Shown here: positions 20,269 through 29,177 of the stretch, one piece after another
How the letters are laid out: each line of letters opens with the position of its first letter
Position numbering within the stretch: position 1 is the stretch's first letter
Assembly (NCBI RefSeq): GCF_003259315.1
Contig: NZ_QLLT01000018.1
Location: 1 to 64,000, forward strand
DNA from: Kitasatospora sp. SolWspMP-SS2h
GTDB lineage: Bacteria; Actinomycetota; Actinomycetes; Streptomycetales; Streptomycetaceae
Direction of reading: 5' to 3'
Length of the DNA: 64,000 bases
The notes under the pieces: model-generated
What the model was told of the DNA's origin: nothing
The model's database searches: none
What the model saw: only the letters and a program-made list of their open reading frames with translations
Translations under genes and position numbers: made by a program

Positions 20269-21647
20269 CAGCGGGTGCCTCCGCCGCCGCGGGTGCCGCC
20301 GCCGAAGCCGCCCGTGCCACCGCCGCCGCCGAAGCCGCCCGCGCCGCCGCCCAGGCCGGGGAACTGGCCGGACGGGAAGCCGTTGCCGGTGCCCGCGGTG
20401 GTGGAGGTCAGCTCGACCTTCTCGCCCTCGGTCAGGCCCTCGGTGACCTGCACGGTGCTGTCGCCCTCGATGCCGACGGCGACCTGCACCCGCTCGGTGC
20501 TGCCGTCGTCGTGCACCACGGTCGCGGTGCGGCTGCTGCCGGTGCCCTGGAGGGCCGCGGTGGGCACCGACAGGGCGTCCTCGGCGGAGCCGGTGGTCAC
20601 CGAGATGGTGGCGCTCAGGCCGGTGCGCAGGGTCGAGGTGTCGCCGCCGATCCGGAGCGTCGCGCCGTACTGCACGGCGCCGTTGGTGGAGCTGGAGGGC
20701 AGTGAGCTGACCGACAGGACGGTGGCGTCCAGCTTGGTGTCGGACTGCGCGTTCAGGGTGACGGTCGCCGCCTGGCCCTTCTTCAGCTTGAGCGAGTCCA
20801 GCTCGGAGAAGTTCGCGGTGACCTCCATCCCGGTCGGGTTGGTCAGCACGATGAAGCCGGACGGGGTGCTGCTCGAACTGCCGCTGCCGGTGGTGGTCTT
20901 GGCGCCGGACGAGGAGCCGGAGGAGGAGCCGCCCGAGGAGCCCGACGCGCCCGAGGAGCCGGTGCCGGAGACGGTGTCGCCGACCTTGCCGGAGACCGAG
21001 GCGACGGTGCCGTCGGTGGTCGCGGTGAGCGTGGTGCCGGCCAGCGCGTCCTTGGCGTTGGTGAGCGTCGCCTCGGCGTTGTCGACCTGCTGCTGGGCGG
21101 AGGCCACCTGCGCCTGGTCGACCTTGACGGTGGTCGTGGTGGTCGGCTGCGGGGCGCTCTGGGCGCTCGCGCCGGAACCGCCGGAGGCGGCGGAGCCGCC
21201 CGAGCCGGTGCTGCGGCCGGAGTTCGAGGAGCCGGCCACCGTGGTGGTGACCGTCTCGCCCGCCTCGGCCTTGGTCAGGTTGGCCTCGGCGGTGTTGAGC
21301 GCGGCCTGCGCCTGGTCGACCTGCTGCTGGGCGGCGGCGGTGTCGACGGTGGCGAGCACCTGACCCTTCTTCACCGCGTCGCCGACCGCGACCTTCACCG
21401 CGGTGAGCCTGCCGCCGGTGGTGAAGTCCTGCCCGGCGTCGGACGGCGAGAACAGCGTGCCCGATCCGGACACGGTGGCCTGGACCGTTCCCTTGCCGAC
21501 CGTGGCGGTCCTGACCCTGGAACCGGTGGCGGCCTTGCTGGTGCCGCTGTCCAGGTTGACGTACGCCAGGGCGACCCCGCCGAGCAGGGCCACGCCGAGC
21601 GCGGAATTGACGAGGACGGCCCCACGCCGTCGCGGAAGCACCTTCAT
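20268..21647 (-). CDS. HlyD/MacA-like membrane-fusion adaptor
   Basis: 459-residue adaptor. One N-terminal membrane anchor ([20 protein letters not shown]) is followed by a biotinyl-lipoyl-like hybrid domain ([20 protein letters not shown]). A helical hairpin rich in [17 protein letters not shown] interrupted by Ser/Gly linkers comes next, then beta-barrel and membrane-proximal domains. The protein ends with a long Gly-rich tail ([12 protein letters not shown] type). Gram-positive MacA-like adaptors couple MacB pumps to substrate capture. First gene of the efflux operon that ends with the two-component system. Confidence 0.88.
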
Positions 21648-21892
21648 GGCGCAGAAGCATCGCCGCGTGCTCTTGCGCCACCCTGCACGGCCCCTGGGAG
21701 TCGACTGGGAGCGCCGATCCGGACGAATGCCGCCGCACCGCCCCTCGGGGGGTCGGCGGACCGTCGGCCGACCCCCAGTTCTTGACCGGTCTCCCAGGAA
21801 CCTCCCAGCAGAGTCCCGTCAGTACTTCACGAGACCGCCGCACCCGCCGCCGCCCGGCCGGGCCGTTCCTGCCCGCTCCCCCGCACGCGGAC

Positions 21893-21919
21893 GGGGCGGG
21901 CGGCCGCGCCGCCCGCCCC
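21893..21919 (-). terminator. Hairpin terminator after the aminotransferase gene
   Basis: A perfect 12-bp stem (GGGGCGGGCGGC) with a 3-nt loop begins 16 bp beyond the aminotransferase stop. There is no T-run, as is usual in this group. The remaining gap 21648-21892 shows only the promoter region of the efflux operon. Confidence 0.7.
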
Positions 21920-21934
21920 GCGCCCGACGACCGC

Positions 21935-23011
21935 TCAGAGCTCCTTGCGGAACGCCTCCGCGGCGGCCAGGAACAGGTCGTTGCCCCGGATCTCGCCGAT
22001 CGTGACCCGCACGCCCTCGCCCGCGAACGGGCGGACCACCACGCCGGCCTCGGCGCAGGCGGCGGCGAAGTCGAGGGTGCGGTCGCCCAGGCGCAGCCAG
22101 ACGAAGTTGGCCTCGGAGTCGACGACCGTCCAGCCCTGGGCGCGCAGCGCGGCGGTGACCCGGGTGCGCTCGGCGACCAGGTCCCCGACCCGCTCCAGCA
22201 GGGCGTCCTCGGCGCGCAGCGAGGCGACCGCGGCGTCCTGGGCGAGCTGGCTGACGCCGAACGGGACGGCGGTCTTGCGCAGCGCGTCGGCGACCGGCTC
22301 GTGGGCGATCGCGAAGCCGACCCGCAGGCCGGCCAGGCCGTACGCCTTGGAGAAGGTGCGCAGCACGCAGACGTTGGGGCGGTCGCGGTAGAGCTCGATG
22401 CCGTCGGGGACGTCGGCGTCGCGGATGAACTCGCGGTACGCCTCGTCCAGCACCACCAGGACGTGCGCCGGGACGGCGTCCAGGAAGCGGACCAGCTCCT
22501 CGCGGTGCAGGGCCGCGCCGGTCGGGTTGTTGGGGTTGCAGACGAAGACCAGCCGGGTGCGGTCGGTGATCGCGGCGAGCATCGCGTCGAGGTCGTGGGC
22601 CTCGTCGGCGGTCAGCGGGACGGGCACGGGGGTGGCGCCGGCGACCTGGGTGATGATCGGGTACGCCTCGAACGAGCGCCAGGCGAAGACGACCTCCTCG
22701 CCGGGGCCGGCCGTGGAGAGCACCAGGGACTGGGCGACGCCGACCGAGCCGGTGCCGGTGGCGACGTGCTCGGCGGGGACGCCGAAGCGCTCGGCGAGTT
22801 CGGCGACCAGGCCGCTGACCGCCATGTCGGGGTAGCGGTTGAAGTCGCCCGCGGCGGCGATCGCGGCTTCCAGCACGCCGGGCAGCGGCGGGTAGGGGTT
22901 CTCGTTGGAGGAGAGCTTGAAGGCGTCGGCTCCGGCGGGCTTGCCCGGCTTGTAGCTGGGGATGCCGTCCAGGCTGGACCGCAGGCGGGGGCCGTGTTCG
23001 CGCTGAACCAC
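21935..23011 (-). CDS. HisC-like PLP aminotransferase (histidinol-phosphate or aromatic)
   Basis: 358-residue fold-type I aminotransferase close to HisC. It converts histidinol-phosphate/imidazole acetol-phosphate or aromatic amino/keto acids, with 2-oxoglutarate as partner. Visible features: substrate-loop [12 protein letters not shown] near 32-43, [11 protein letters not shown] near 155, [10 protein letters not shown] near 187, and the PLP Lys in [17 protein letters not shown] near 217-233. The GTG at 23011 has GGAG 6 nt upstream. It is a lone gene outside a his operon, so an aromatic aminotransferase or secondary HisC role is likely. Confidence 0.88.
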   Translation of the reverse strand: MVQREHGPRLRSSLDGIPSYKPGKPAGADAFKLSSNENPYPPLPGVLEAAIAAAGDFNRYPDMAVSGLVAELAERFGVPAEHVATGTGSVGVAQSLVLSTAGPGEEVVFAWRSFEAYPIITQVAGATPVPVPLTADEAHDLDAMLAAITDRTRLVFVCNPNNPTGAALHREELVRFLDAVPAHVLVVLDEAYREFIRDADVPDGIELYRDRPNVCVLRTFSKAYGLAGLRVGFAIAHEPVADALRKTAVPFGVSQLAQDAAVASLRAEDALLERVGDLVAERTRVTAALRAQGWTVVDSEANFVWLRLGDRTLDFAAACAEAGVVVRPFAGEGVRVTIGEIRGNDLFLAAAEAFRKEL

Positions 23012-23298
23012 GGGGTTCTCCGTTTCTTGTTCCTCGGCGGTGGCGACGTTCCGCCCCCGGTCGGGTGCCGTGAACGATACCGACCGCCCTCACCCGTGCG
23101 GGTGAGATGCTCGTCCGGGTTACGGGTGCAGTTCAGCCATTCTGCCGGGTTCCTTTGGCACATGTCAGAGGTATCCGGGCCGGAAAACGGCGGTGATCGA
23201 AGGGCGTTCACCCGAGCCGTTCATGGAGAAACGTATCTCCAACGTCCGGTAGCGAAGCAGTCACGGAACGCCGTCACGCGCCATACGATCGGTCCGCC

Positions 23299-24456
23299 AT
23301 GACAGCAGCAGCCAACCAGAACGGTCGACGGGCTACCGCGTCCCGGCGCCTGGAGCGGGCCGGCATCCGGGACGTCGCGGCGGCCGCCGGCGTGTCCATC
23401 ACCACCGTCTCGGACGCCCTGAACGGCAAGGGCCGCCTCCCCGACGAGACCCGCAGCCGGGTCCGCGAGGTCGCCGAGCGGCTCGGCTACCGGCCGTCCG
23501 CCGCCGCCCGCACCCTGCGCACCGGGCGGTCCGGCCTGATCGGCCTGACCGTCACCACGTACGGCGAAGAGCCGTTCACCTTCACCGAGTTCGCCTACTT
23601 CGCCGAGATGGCCCGGGCCGCCACCAGCGCCGCGCTGGGCCGCGGCTACGCCCTGGTCGTGCTGCCCGCCTCCTCCCGGCACGACGTCTGGAGCAACATC
23701 GCGCTCGACGGCACGGTGGTGATCGACCCGCCCGACCAGGACCCGCTGGTCACCGAGCTGTACCGGTCCGGCGTCCCGGTGGTCTCCGACGGCAAGCCGG
23801 GCAACTGCCCGGTCACCGCCTGGGTCGACAACGACCACGAGGCCGCCGTGCTGGGCATCCTGGAGCACCTGAGCGAGGCCGGCGCCCGCCGGATCGGCCT
23901 GCTCACCGGCACCTCCACCGACACCTACACCCGGCTCTCCACCGAGGCGTACCTCGCCTGGTGCGACCGGGTCGGCCAGGAGCCGGTGTACGAGGCGTAC
24001 CCGGCCCACGACCCGGCCGCCGGGGCGGTGGCCGCCGACCGGCTGCTGGCCCGCCCGGACCGCCCGGACGCGGTGTACGGCCTGTTCGACCCGAACGGCA
24101 CCGACCTGCTGGCCGCCGCCAGGCGCTACGGGCTGCGCGTCCCGGACGACCTGCTGCTGGTGTGCTGCAGCGAGTCCGACGTGTACGCCAACACCGAACC
24201 GCCCATCACCACGCTGTCGCTGAAACCCCGTCGGATCGGCACCACCGTGGTCAACCTGCTGATCGACGCGATCGAGGGGGTCGACGCCGGCACCGGCACC
24301 ACCCCCGGCCGGCTCTTCCCGCCCCGCTACCGCAGCGCCGGCACCGGCCCGCCGCCCGGCACCCTGATGCCCACCGAACTGATCGTCCGGGCCTCCTCGC
24401 AGCGCCGCACCCCGCGCACCACCGTCAGTCCGCCCCGGCCACCGGGCGAGGTGTAG
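23299..24456 (+). CDS. LacI-family transcriptional regulator
   Basis: 385-residue repressor. The N-terminal LacI helix-turn-helix is complete (GIRDVAAAAGVSITTVSDAL, residues about 17-36), followed by a hinge region (LGYRPSAAARTLRTGRSGLIG). The sugar-binding-protein-like core ends with PITTLSLKPRRIGTTVVNLL. About 45 residues of Pro/Gly-rich tail follow. It is divergent from the aminotransferase gene across a gap of about 290 bp that holds both promoters. No sugar genes are adjacent, so the ligand is unknown. Confidence 0.9.
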   Translation: MTAAANQNGRRATASRRLERAGIRDVAAAAGVSITTVSDALNGKGRLPDETRSRVREVAERLGYRPSAAARTLRTGRSGLIGLTVTTYGEEPFTFTEFAYFAEMARAATSAALGRGYALVVLPASSRHDVWSNIALDGTVVIDPPDQDPLVTELYRSGVPVVSDGKPGNCPVTAWVDNDHEAAVLGILEHLSEAGARRIGLLTGTSTDTYTRLSTEAYLAWCDRVGQEPVYEAYPAHDPAAGAVAADRLLARPDRPDAVYGLFDPNGTDLLAAARRYGLRVPDDLLLVCCSESDVYANTEPPITTLSLKPRRIGTTVVNLLIDAIEGVDAGTGTTPGRLFPPRYRSAGTGPPPGTLMPTELIVRASSQRRTPRTTVSPPRPPGEV

Positions 24457-24614
24457 GCGGCCGGGCCGCCCTCCCGGCACCGGTCGATACCCACCCGTAA
24501 CCGGACGTACCGGACCGGCCGGGAGGCCGCCGCGGGGCGGGGCGGGCGGGTCCACGGAAATCGGATACCGACCAGGTGAGGACGGCAGGAGAGTGCGCTT
24601 CCTATGATGGGCGA

Positions 24615-25763
24615 ATGACACCCGAGGACCTCTTCCGCGAACCCGAGCACCCGCACTCGGGCCCCCGCCCCCGCCAGGACCTCGACGTGCTCCCGCAGGG
24701 CTCCTACTTCGAACCGGCCGAACCCGCCGGCTACCCGTACGAGGAGACCTACAGCACCTTCGGCGGCGCCCGCTACCTGGAACAGCACTGGGCCCCCGCA
24801 AGCCAGTTCGGCGCCGACGCGTCCCCCGCACCCGGGCACTACGCGCCCACCGGGCAGGCCCCGCACGAGGACCCGCCGACCATCGAACTCGGCCCGCCGA
24901 TCGACACCCAGCCGGTCGAGGTGCACTTCCCGTACCCGCAGCCCGAGCCCGGCGAGGGCCCCGGCCCGCTGTTCGTCATCGGCGACGTGCACGGCTACCT
25001 CGACGAGCTGCTCGCCGCCCTCCACCAGCAGGGCCTGATCGACACCGAGGGCCACTGGTCGGCCGGCCGCTCCCGGGTCTGGTTCCTCGGCGACTTCACC
25101 GACCGCGGCCCCGACGGCATCGGCGTGATCGACCTGGTCATGCAGCTCGCCGCCGAGGCCGCCGCGGCCGGCGGCTACTGCCGCGCCCTGATGGGCAACC
25201 ACGAACTGCTCTTCCTCGGCGCCTCCCGCTACGGCGACGAGGCCGTCCAGTCCACCGCCGGCACCGCCTCCTTCCTCGCCGCCTGGCGGCTCAACGGCGG
25301 CCAGCAGCACGACCTGGAGCGCCTGCAGCCGCACCACATCAGCTGGCTCTCCCGGCTGCCCGCGATGGCCCTGGAGGACGGCCACCTGCTGCTGCACTCC
25401 GACACCACCGCGTACCTGGAGTACGGCGAGACCATCGCCGACGTCAACGACGCCATGCACACCCTGCTCGCCGACGAGGGCATCGACGAGTGGTGGGACG
25501 CCTTCCGCAAGTTCACCAAGCGCTTCGCCTTCCGCGGCCAGGCCGGCACCATGGCCGCCCAGGAACTGCTCGCCGTCTACGGCGGCTACCGGGTCGTCCA
25601 CGGCCACAGCCCGATCCCGTACCTCACCGGCGACCAGCCCGAGGACGGCACCCCGCCGCACGTCCCCGGCCCCTACATCTACGCCGACGAGCTGGCCATC
25701 GCGATGGACGGCGGCGTGACCATGGACGGACGCCTGCTGGTCGCCCGGCTGCCGCTGAACTGA
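24615..25763 (+). CDS. Metallophosphoesterase (PPP-type phosphatase fold) with disordered N-terminus
   Basis: 382-residue protein. The first 115 residues are Pro/Glu-rich and without a predicted fold. The catalytic domain carries every metallophosphoesterase motif: GDVHGYLDEL near 122, WFLGDFTDRGPDG near 157, ALMGNHELLF near 193, LLLHSD near 261 and VVHGHSPI near 328. The dimetal site therefore looks intact. The substrate may be a phosphoprotein or a nucleotide such as ApppA-type; context does not decide. I chose the ATG at 24615 because the upstream ATG lies in a non-coding-looking stretch. Confidence 0.88.
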   Translation: MTPEDLFREPEHPHSGPRPRQDLDVLPQGSYFEPAEPAGYPYEETYSTFGGARYLEQHWAPASQFGADASPAPGHYAPTGQAPHEDPPTIELGPPIDTQPVEVHFPYPQPEPGEGPGPLFVIGDVHGYLDELLAALHQQGLIDTEGHWSAGRSRVWFLGDFTDRGPDGIGVIDLVMQLAAEAAAAGGYCRALMGNHELLFLGASRYGDEAVQSTAGTASFLAAWRLNGGQQHDLERLQPHHISWLSRLPAMALEDGHLLLHSDTTAYLEYGETIADVNDAMHTLLADEGIDEWWDAFRKFTKRFAFRGQAGTMAAQELLAVYGGYRVVHGHSPIPYLTGDQPEDGTPPHVPGPYIYADELAIAMDGGVTMDGRLLVARLPLN

Positions 25764-25910
25764 CCCCGGGCGGGAGGGGCGCGCGGCCGGACGGCCGGGC
25801 CGCTGAACACCCGGACGTCAACTGAGCGTTCCGGCAAGGGGGCTGAAGGAACGGAAGTTCCGGAAAGAGGCTGTCGGCCCGCTCCCGCGCACCCCTACCA
25901 TCGAGGCCAC

Positions 25911-25944
25911 TGACCTCAGTCGACCTCTGACCTCGGTCGACCTC
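25911..25944. repeat. 17-bp direct repeat in a promoter region
   Basis: Two adjacent 17-bp units, TGACCTCAGTCGACCTC and the same with one G for A, lie 22 bp upstream of the next start codon. Each unit contains GACCTC twice, so four GACCTC boxes occur within 34 bp. Such spacing suits cooperative regulator binding, but the regulator is unknown. Confidence 0.7.
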
Positions 25945-25965
25945 GCGGAACGGGGTACCCCTCCC

Positions 25966-26829
25966 ATGAGCAACCCCCCGCGCCTGCTCGCCGAGGACCG
26001 CGCCGACTTCGCGCGCCTGCTCGGCGAAGCGCTGCGCGACACCGGCGTACGCCGGGCCCTCGCCGAACCGGGCGTCCACCTCACCGCCGAACAGCTCCAC
26101 ACCAGGGCGCTCGCCGACGCCGACCGCGTCGCCGCACCCGCCGCCGCCGAGTACGCCCACTACCTGGCGCTGCGCACCGCGCTCGCCGAGCACCCGGGCA
26201 CCGCGCCGCCCGCCGGGGCCGGGCTGTTCCCCGTCCTGACCGTGCTCACGCCCGTGCTGGCCGGCGCCGCCGGACTCGTCCTGCTGCTGCTCGGCTGGCT
26301 GCTGCGGGCCGCCGCACCCGACCTGGTGCTCGGCCGCTCCACCGTCACCGCCGGCGTCCTGGCCCTCGCCGTCGCGGCCGGCGCCCTGCTCATCGGCGGC
26401 GCCGGACTCGTCCTCACCGCCCTGCGCAACTCCTCCGCCGCCCCCGGCAGCGCCGACCCCCAGCAGCACGCCGACCTCGCCGAGGCCCGCGAGACCTGGC
26501 GCACCGCGCTGCGCGAACGCGCCCTGCTGCCCTGGCTGCACGCCAACCTGGCCGCCGCCCCCGCGTCCGCCCCGCTCCCGCCCGCCCGCACCGCCCCGCC
26601 CGACCCGCACCGCCCCGGCTACAGCAGCGCCGCGTACTCCAGCCCCGGCTTCAGCAGCCCCGGCGTCGAAGGGCTGACCGACGACCGGGGCCGCCCGCGC
26701 GCGGCCGAGTTCACCGGACCCGGCTACTCCTCCCCCGACTTCACCAGCCCCGGCCCCGAGGGCCTCACCGACGACCGGGGCCGCCCGCGCTCCGACGGCC
26801 CCGGCTTCACCGGCCCCAACGAGGTCTGA
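25966..26829 (+). CDS. Two-span membrane protein with repeated GLTDDRGRPR tail (unknown function)
   Basis: 287-residue protein with no recognised family. Residues 1-75 are charged and helical (cytosolic). Two hydrophobic helices follow, about 84-112 (LTVLTPVLAGAAGLVLLLLG) and 125-150. An acidic helix comes next, then a Pro/Ser/Gly tail in which the module EGLTDDRGRPR occurs twice (about 228-238 and 263-273), each preceded by GYSSP/FxSPG motifs. The tail is low-complexity and could be a protein-binding or phosphorylation region. The ATG at 25966 is chosen from coding bias. Confidence 0.6.
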   Translation: MSNPPRLLAEDRADFARLLGEALRDTGVRRALAEPGVHLTAEQLHTRALADADRVAAPAAAEYAHYLALRTALAEHPGTAPPAGAGLFPVLTVLTPVLAGAAGLVLLLLGWLLRAAAPDLVLGRSTVTAGVLALAVAAGALLIGGAGLVLTALRNSSAAPGSADPQQHADLAEARETWRTALRERALLPWLHANLAAAPASAPLPPARTAPPDPHRPGYSSAAYSSPGFSSPGVEGLTDDRGRPRAAEFTGPGYSSPDFTSPGPEGLTDDRGRPRSDGPGFTGPNEV

Positions 26830-26849
26830 CCCCGCCGACGGGCCGGGTC

Positions 26850-26988
26850 AGGCCGCCACCTCGGCCCGGACCGCCTTCCCGTACCGCCCCATCGGCTCGA
26901 CGCCCCAGTCGACCGCCAGGTCCGCCACCAGCCCGAGCCCCCGCCCGCCTCCGGCCCGTCCCGGAACGGGACGCGGCCTCCTGCTCCG
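26850..26988 (-). pseudogene. Remnant of a HATPase_c (anti-sigma/SpoIIAB-like) ATP-binding protein
   Basis: Reading from a TGA near 26988 to the TGA at 26850, the translation ends RGLGLVADLAVDWGVEPMGR, then KAVRAEVAA and stop. This is the G2 box and C-terminus of streptomycete RsbW/SpoIIAB-like ATPases. The N-terminal half with the N and G1 boxes is missing. Only about 45 codons survive, so it is a decayed gene fragment. It borders another broken gene on the other strand. Confidence 0.4.
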
Positions 26989-27003
26989 TCAGGTCCGAAC
27001 ACC

Positions 27004-27566
27004 GTGACGCACCGAGGGAGTTCCGCCGGGCTCCGAGCCCAGTGGATCGCCGACGGCCTGCACGGGTCGAGCGGGCGTCCCGCCGCCTCGGTGCGGTTGA
27101 GGGGCGGGGTCGTCCGGGTGACCCTGAGGACCGGATCGTCCGCCGCGTCAGCCGAACTGACGACGGCGCTGCTCCGGGTCCTCTCCCGGGGCGACCGGTT
27201 CGGGCACAGCACCAAGGCCGGCCGGGAGAGGATCCGGGCCGAGGTCGACCGGGCCTCCGAGGACAAGGTGCCAACGGATGGAAACTCGTCGACCACTACT
27301 CGGCCGATCACCCCACCCTGCTGTGGTACGCCGTCGGTGAGGACCCGCAGGGCCTGCTGCCGGCCCAGTCCGGCGACGGCGTCTTCCTGACGCTGGCCGC
27401 CGACCGCCGGCGCCGCCTGCTCGTCCTCCCGCCCGACGAGTGGGCCGACCTGTGCGACGCCGCCAAGGCCGGCCGGCTGGACGGGGTGCTGGGCGGGCAC
27501 GTCCTGTGCGCGGACCCGAACCGGCCGCTGAACCCCGTACCGGCCGCGCACCGGTCGACCGCCTGA
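27004..27566 (+). pseudogene. Frameshifted hypothetical gene
   Basis: Codon bias and sense continue across two frames. Frame one runs from a GTG at 27004 to about 27270, ending RAEVDRASEDK. Frame two picks up at about 27265 with GANGWKLVDHYSADHPTLLW and runs to the TGA at 27566 (GVFLTLAADRRRRLLVLPPD, DEWADLCDAAKAGRLDGVLG). The junction requires a one-base deletion, or two-base insertion, near AAGGTGCC at 27270. The protein family is not recognised. It could be a real pseudogene or a sequencing error. Confidence 0.5.
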
Positions 27567-27660
27567 TCCGGGTCACCGGCCGCCTGATCCGGGCACCGGC
27601 CGTGCGGCCCGGTCACCGGCCGCCCGCTCCGGTCACCGGCCGACCGCCCCGGTCACCGGC
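27561..27660. repeat. 20-bp tandem repeat (5 units) overlapping the MFS stop codon
   Basis: Five exact-length 20-bp units run from 27561 to 27660, each ending in (G)GTCACCGGC or a close variant. The first half of each unit is variable and the second half conserved. The stop codon of the MFS gene (TCA at 27653-27655) lies in the last unit. There are no spacers, so this is a minisatellite and not a CRISPR array. Confidence 0.85.
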
Positions 27661-29056
27661 CGCGCGGCGCCCGCAGGGCCAGCGCCACCGGCACGCCCAG
27701 CGCGCACAGCACGGCGCAGCCCGTCCAGACCAGGGTGTACGCGCCCTCCGCGGGCACCTCGGCGCGCAGCACCAGGTGGTCCAGCACCGCCGCCGCGACC
27801 ACGCCCGCCGCCGCGCCCGCCAGCGACTTCAGGGTGTTGTACACGCCCGTCCCGATGCCGGTCTGGTCGGCCGGCAGGCGCCGCATCAGCAGGGCCGGCA
27901 GCAGGCTCAGCCCCAGCCCGGCCCCGTACCCGGCCAGCGCGCCGCCCAGCACGAACTGCCAGGCCGCCGCGTGCCCGAGCGCGATCGTCCCGTAGCCCGC
28001 GGCGCACAGCGCGAAACCGGAGCCGAGCACGGCGGGGGCGTCGTGGCGGCGGACCAGCCGGTGGGCCGTCACCGCGCCCAGGGTCGCCGCCACCGTCTGC
28101 GGCAGCACCAGCAGGCCGAGCACCAGCGGCACCGCGCCCAGCCCGTAGCCGGTCTCCGCGGGCTGCGCCGCCTGGAACGCCAGCGTCGGCCCCTGCGCCC
28201 CGTACAGCGCGCAGCCCAGCAGGAAGCTCAGCCCGAAGACCGGCGCGGTGGCCCGCCGGGCCAGCAGCCGGACGTCCACCATCGGCTCGGCGGCGCGCAG
28301 CTCCTGCCGGACGAACAGCGCCAGCAGCAGTGCCCCCGCCGCCAGCAGCGGCAGCACCACCGCGCCCGGCAGCACCCCGCTCGCGCCCAGGCCCGCCAGC
28401 AGCAGGGTCAGGCCCAGCGAGAGCAGGCCCGCGCCCGCCCAGTCGATCCGGCCCGCCGCCCGGGTCTCCGACTCCGGGACCAGCCGCCACACCACCGGCA
28501 GGGCCAGCAGCGGCAGCGCCGCCAGCGCCCACAGCAGCGGCCGGGTGGCCGCCGGGTCGGCGCCCAGGCCGCCGACCGCGAGCGCGCCCAGCGTCGAGCC
28601 GACCGTCAGCGCGCCCACCAGCGGCCCGACCGCCCGGCCGCCGCGTTCCTCGCCGAGGCGGTCGCGCAGGACGGCGAACTCCAGCGGCAGCCAGCAGGCC
28701 AGGAAGCCGGACAGCGCCCGGCCCGCCAACAGCACCGGCAGGTCCGGCGCGAGCGCGGTCACCGTGAAGCCCAGCAGGGTCAGCAGGACGGTGGCGCGCA
28801 GCAGTCGGCGGTGCCCGTACAGGTCGCCGAGCCGGGAGGTCAGCGGCACCGCGACGCCCGACACCAGGAACTCCGCGCCCAGCGCCAGGCTCAGGTCCGA
28901 GGCGCGCAGGTCGAGGTGCTCGCCGAGCCGGGGCAGCAGGATCGGGAACCCGCCCTGGAGCACCCCGCTGGCGAACTCCACCAGGGCCAGCAGCGGCACG
29001 GCGGACGGCGCGGCGGACGGCGCGGGACGGGACGGGCGGGCGGCGGTGGCGGTCAT
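27653..29056 (-). CDS. MFS transporter (DHA family, 12-14 helices)
   Basis: 467-residue exporter of the major facilitator superfamily. After a short Ala/Pro leader come hydrophobic helices beginning LLALVEFASGVLQGGFPILL. The loop 2-3 motif reads LTSRLGDLYGHRR, a good motif A. Helix 4-5 residues include PLVGALTVGSTLGALAVGG. The C-terminal helix pair ends ALGVPVALALRAPRGR. The ATG at 29056 faces a divergent AsnC regulator 121 bp away, which probably controls it, perhaps for amino-acid or drug export (inferred). Confidence 0.87.
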   Translation of the reverse strand: MTATAARPSRPAPSAAPSAVPLLALVEFASGVLQGGFPILLPRLGEHLDLRASDLSLALGAEFLVSGVAVPLTSRLGDLYGHRRLLRATVLLTLLGFTVTALAPDLPVLLAGRALSGFLACWLPLEFAVLRDRLGEERGGRAVGPLVGALTVGSTLGALAVGGLGADPAATRPLLWALAALPLLALPVVWRLVPESETRAAGRIDWAGAGLLSLGLTLLLAGLGASGVLPGAVVLPLLAAGALLLALFVRQELRAAEPMVDVRLLARRATAPVFGLSFLLGCALYGAQGPTLAFQAAQPAETGYGLGAVPLVLGLLVLPQTVAATLGAVTAHRLVRRHDAPAVLGSGFALCAAGYGTIALGHAAAWQFVLGGALAGYGAGLGLSLLPALLMRRLPADQTGIGTGVYNTLKSLAGAAAGVVAAAVLDHLVLRAEVPAEGAYTLVWTGCAVLCALGVPVALALRAPRGR

Positions 29057-29177
29057 CGGCGGTTCCGTGGGGGTGCGGAGGGTGGTGGGGGTGGCGGCAA
29101 GGATGGCTAACCTGGAGGCCACCGCCCCGTCCGCGCACGAATCCGTTCCTGCGGCCGACCCCGCGCAAGGATCAGCC

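Noticed and set aside
27561-27660. CRISPR array
   Set aside because: Units of 20 bp follow each other without spacers, and no cas gene is near; it is a minisatellite.
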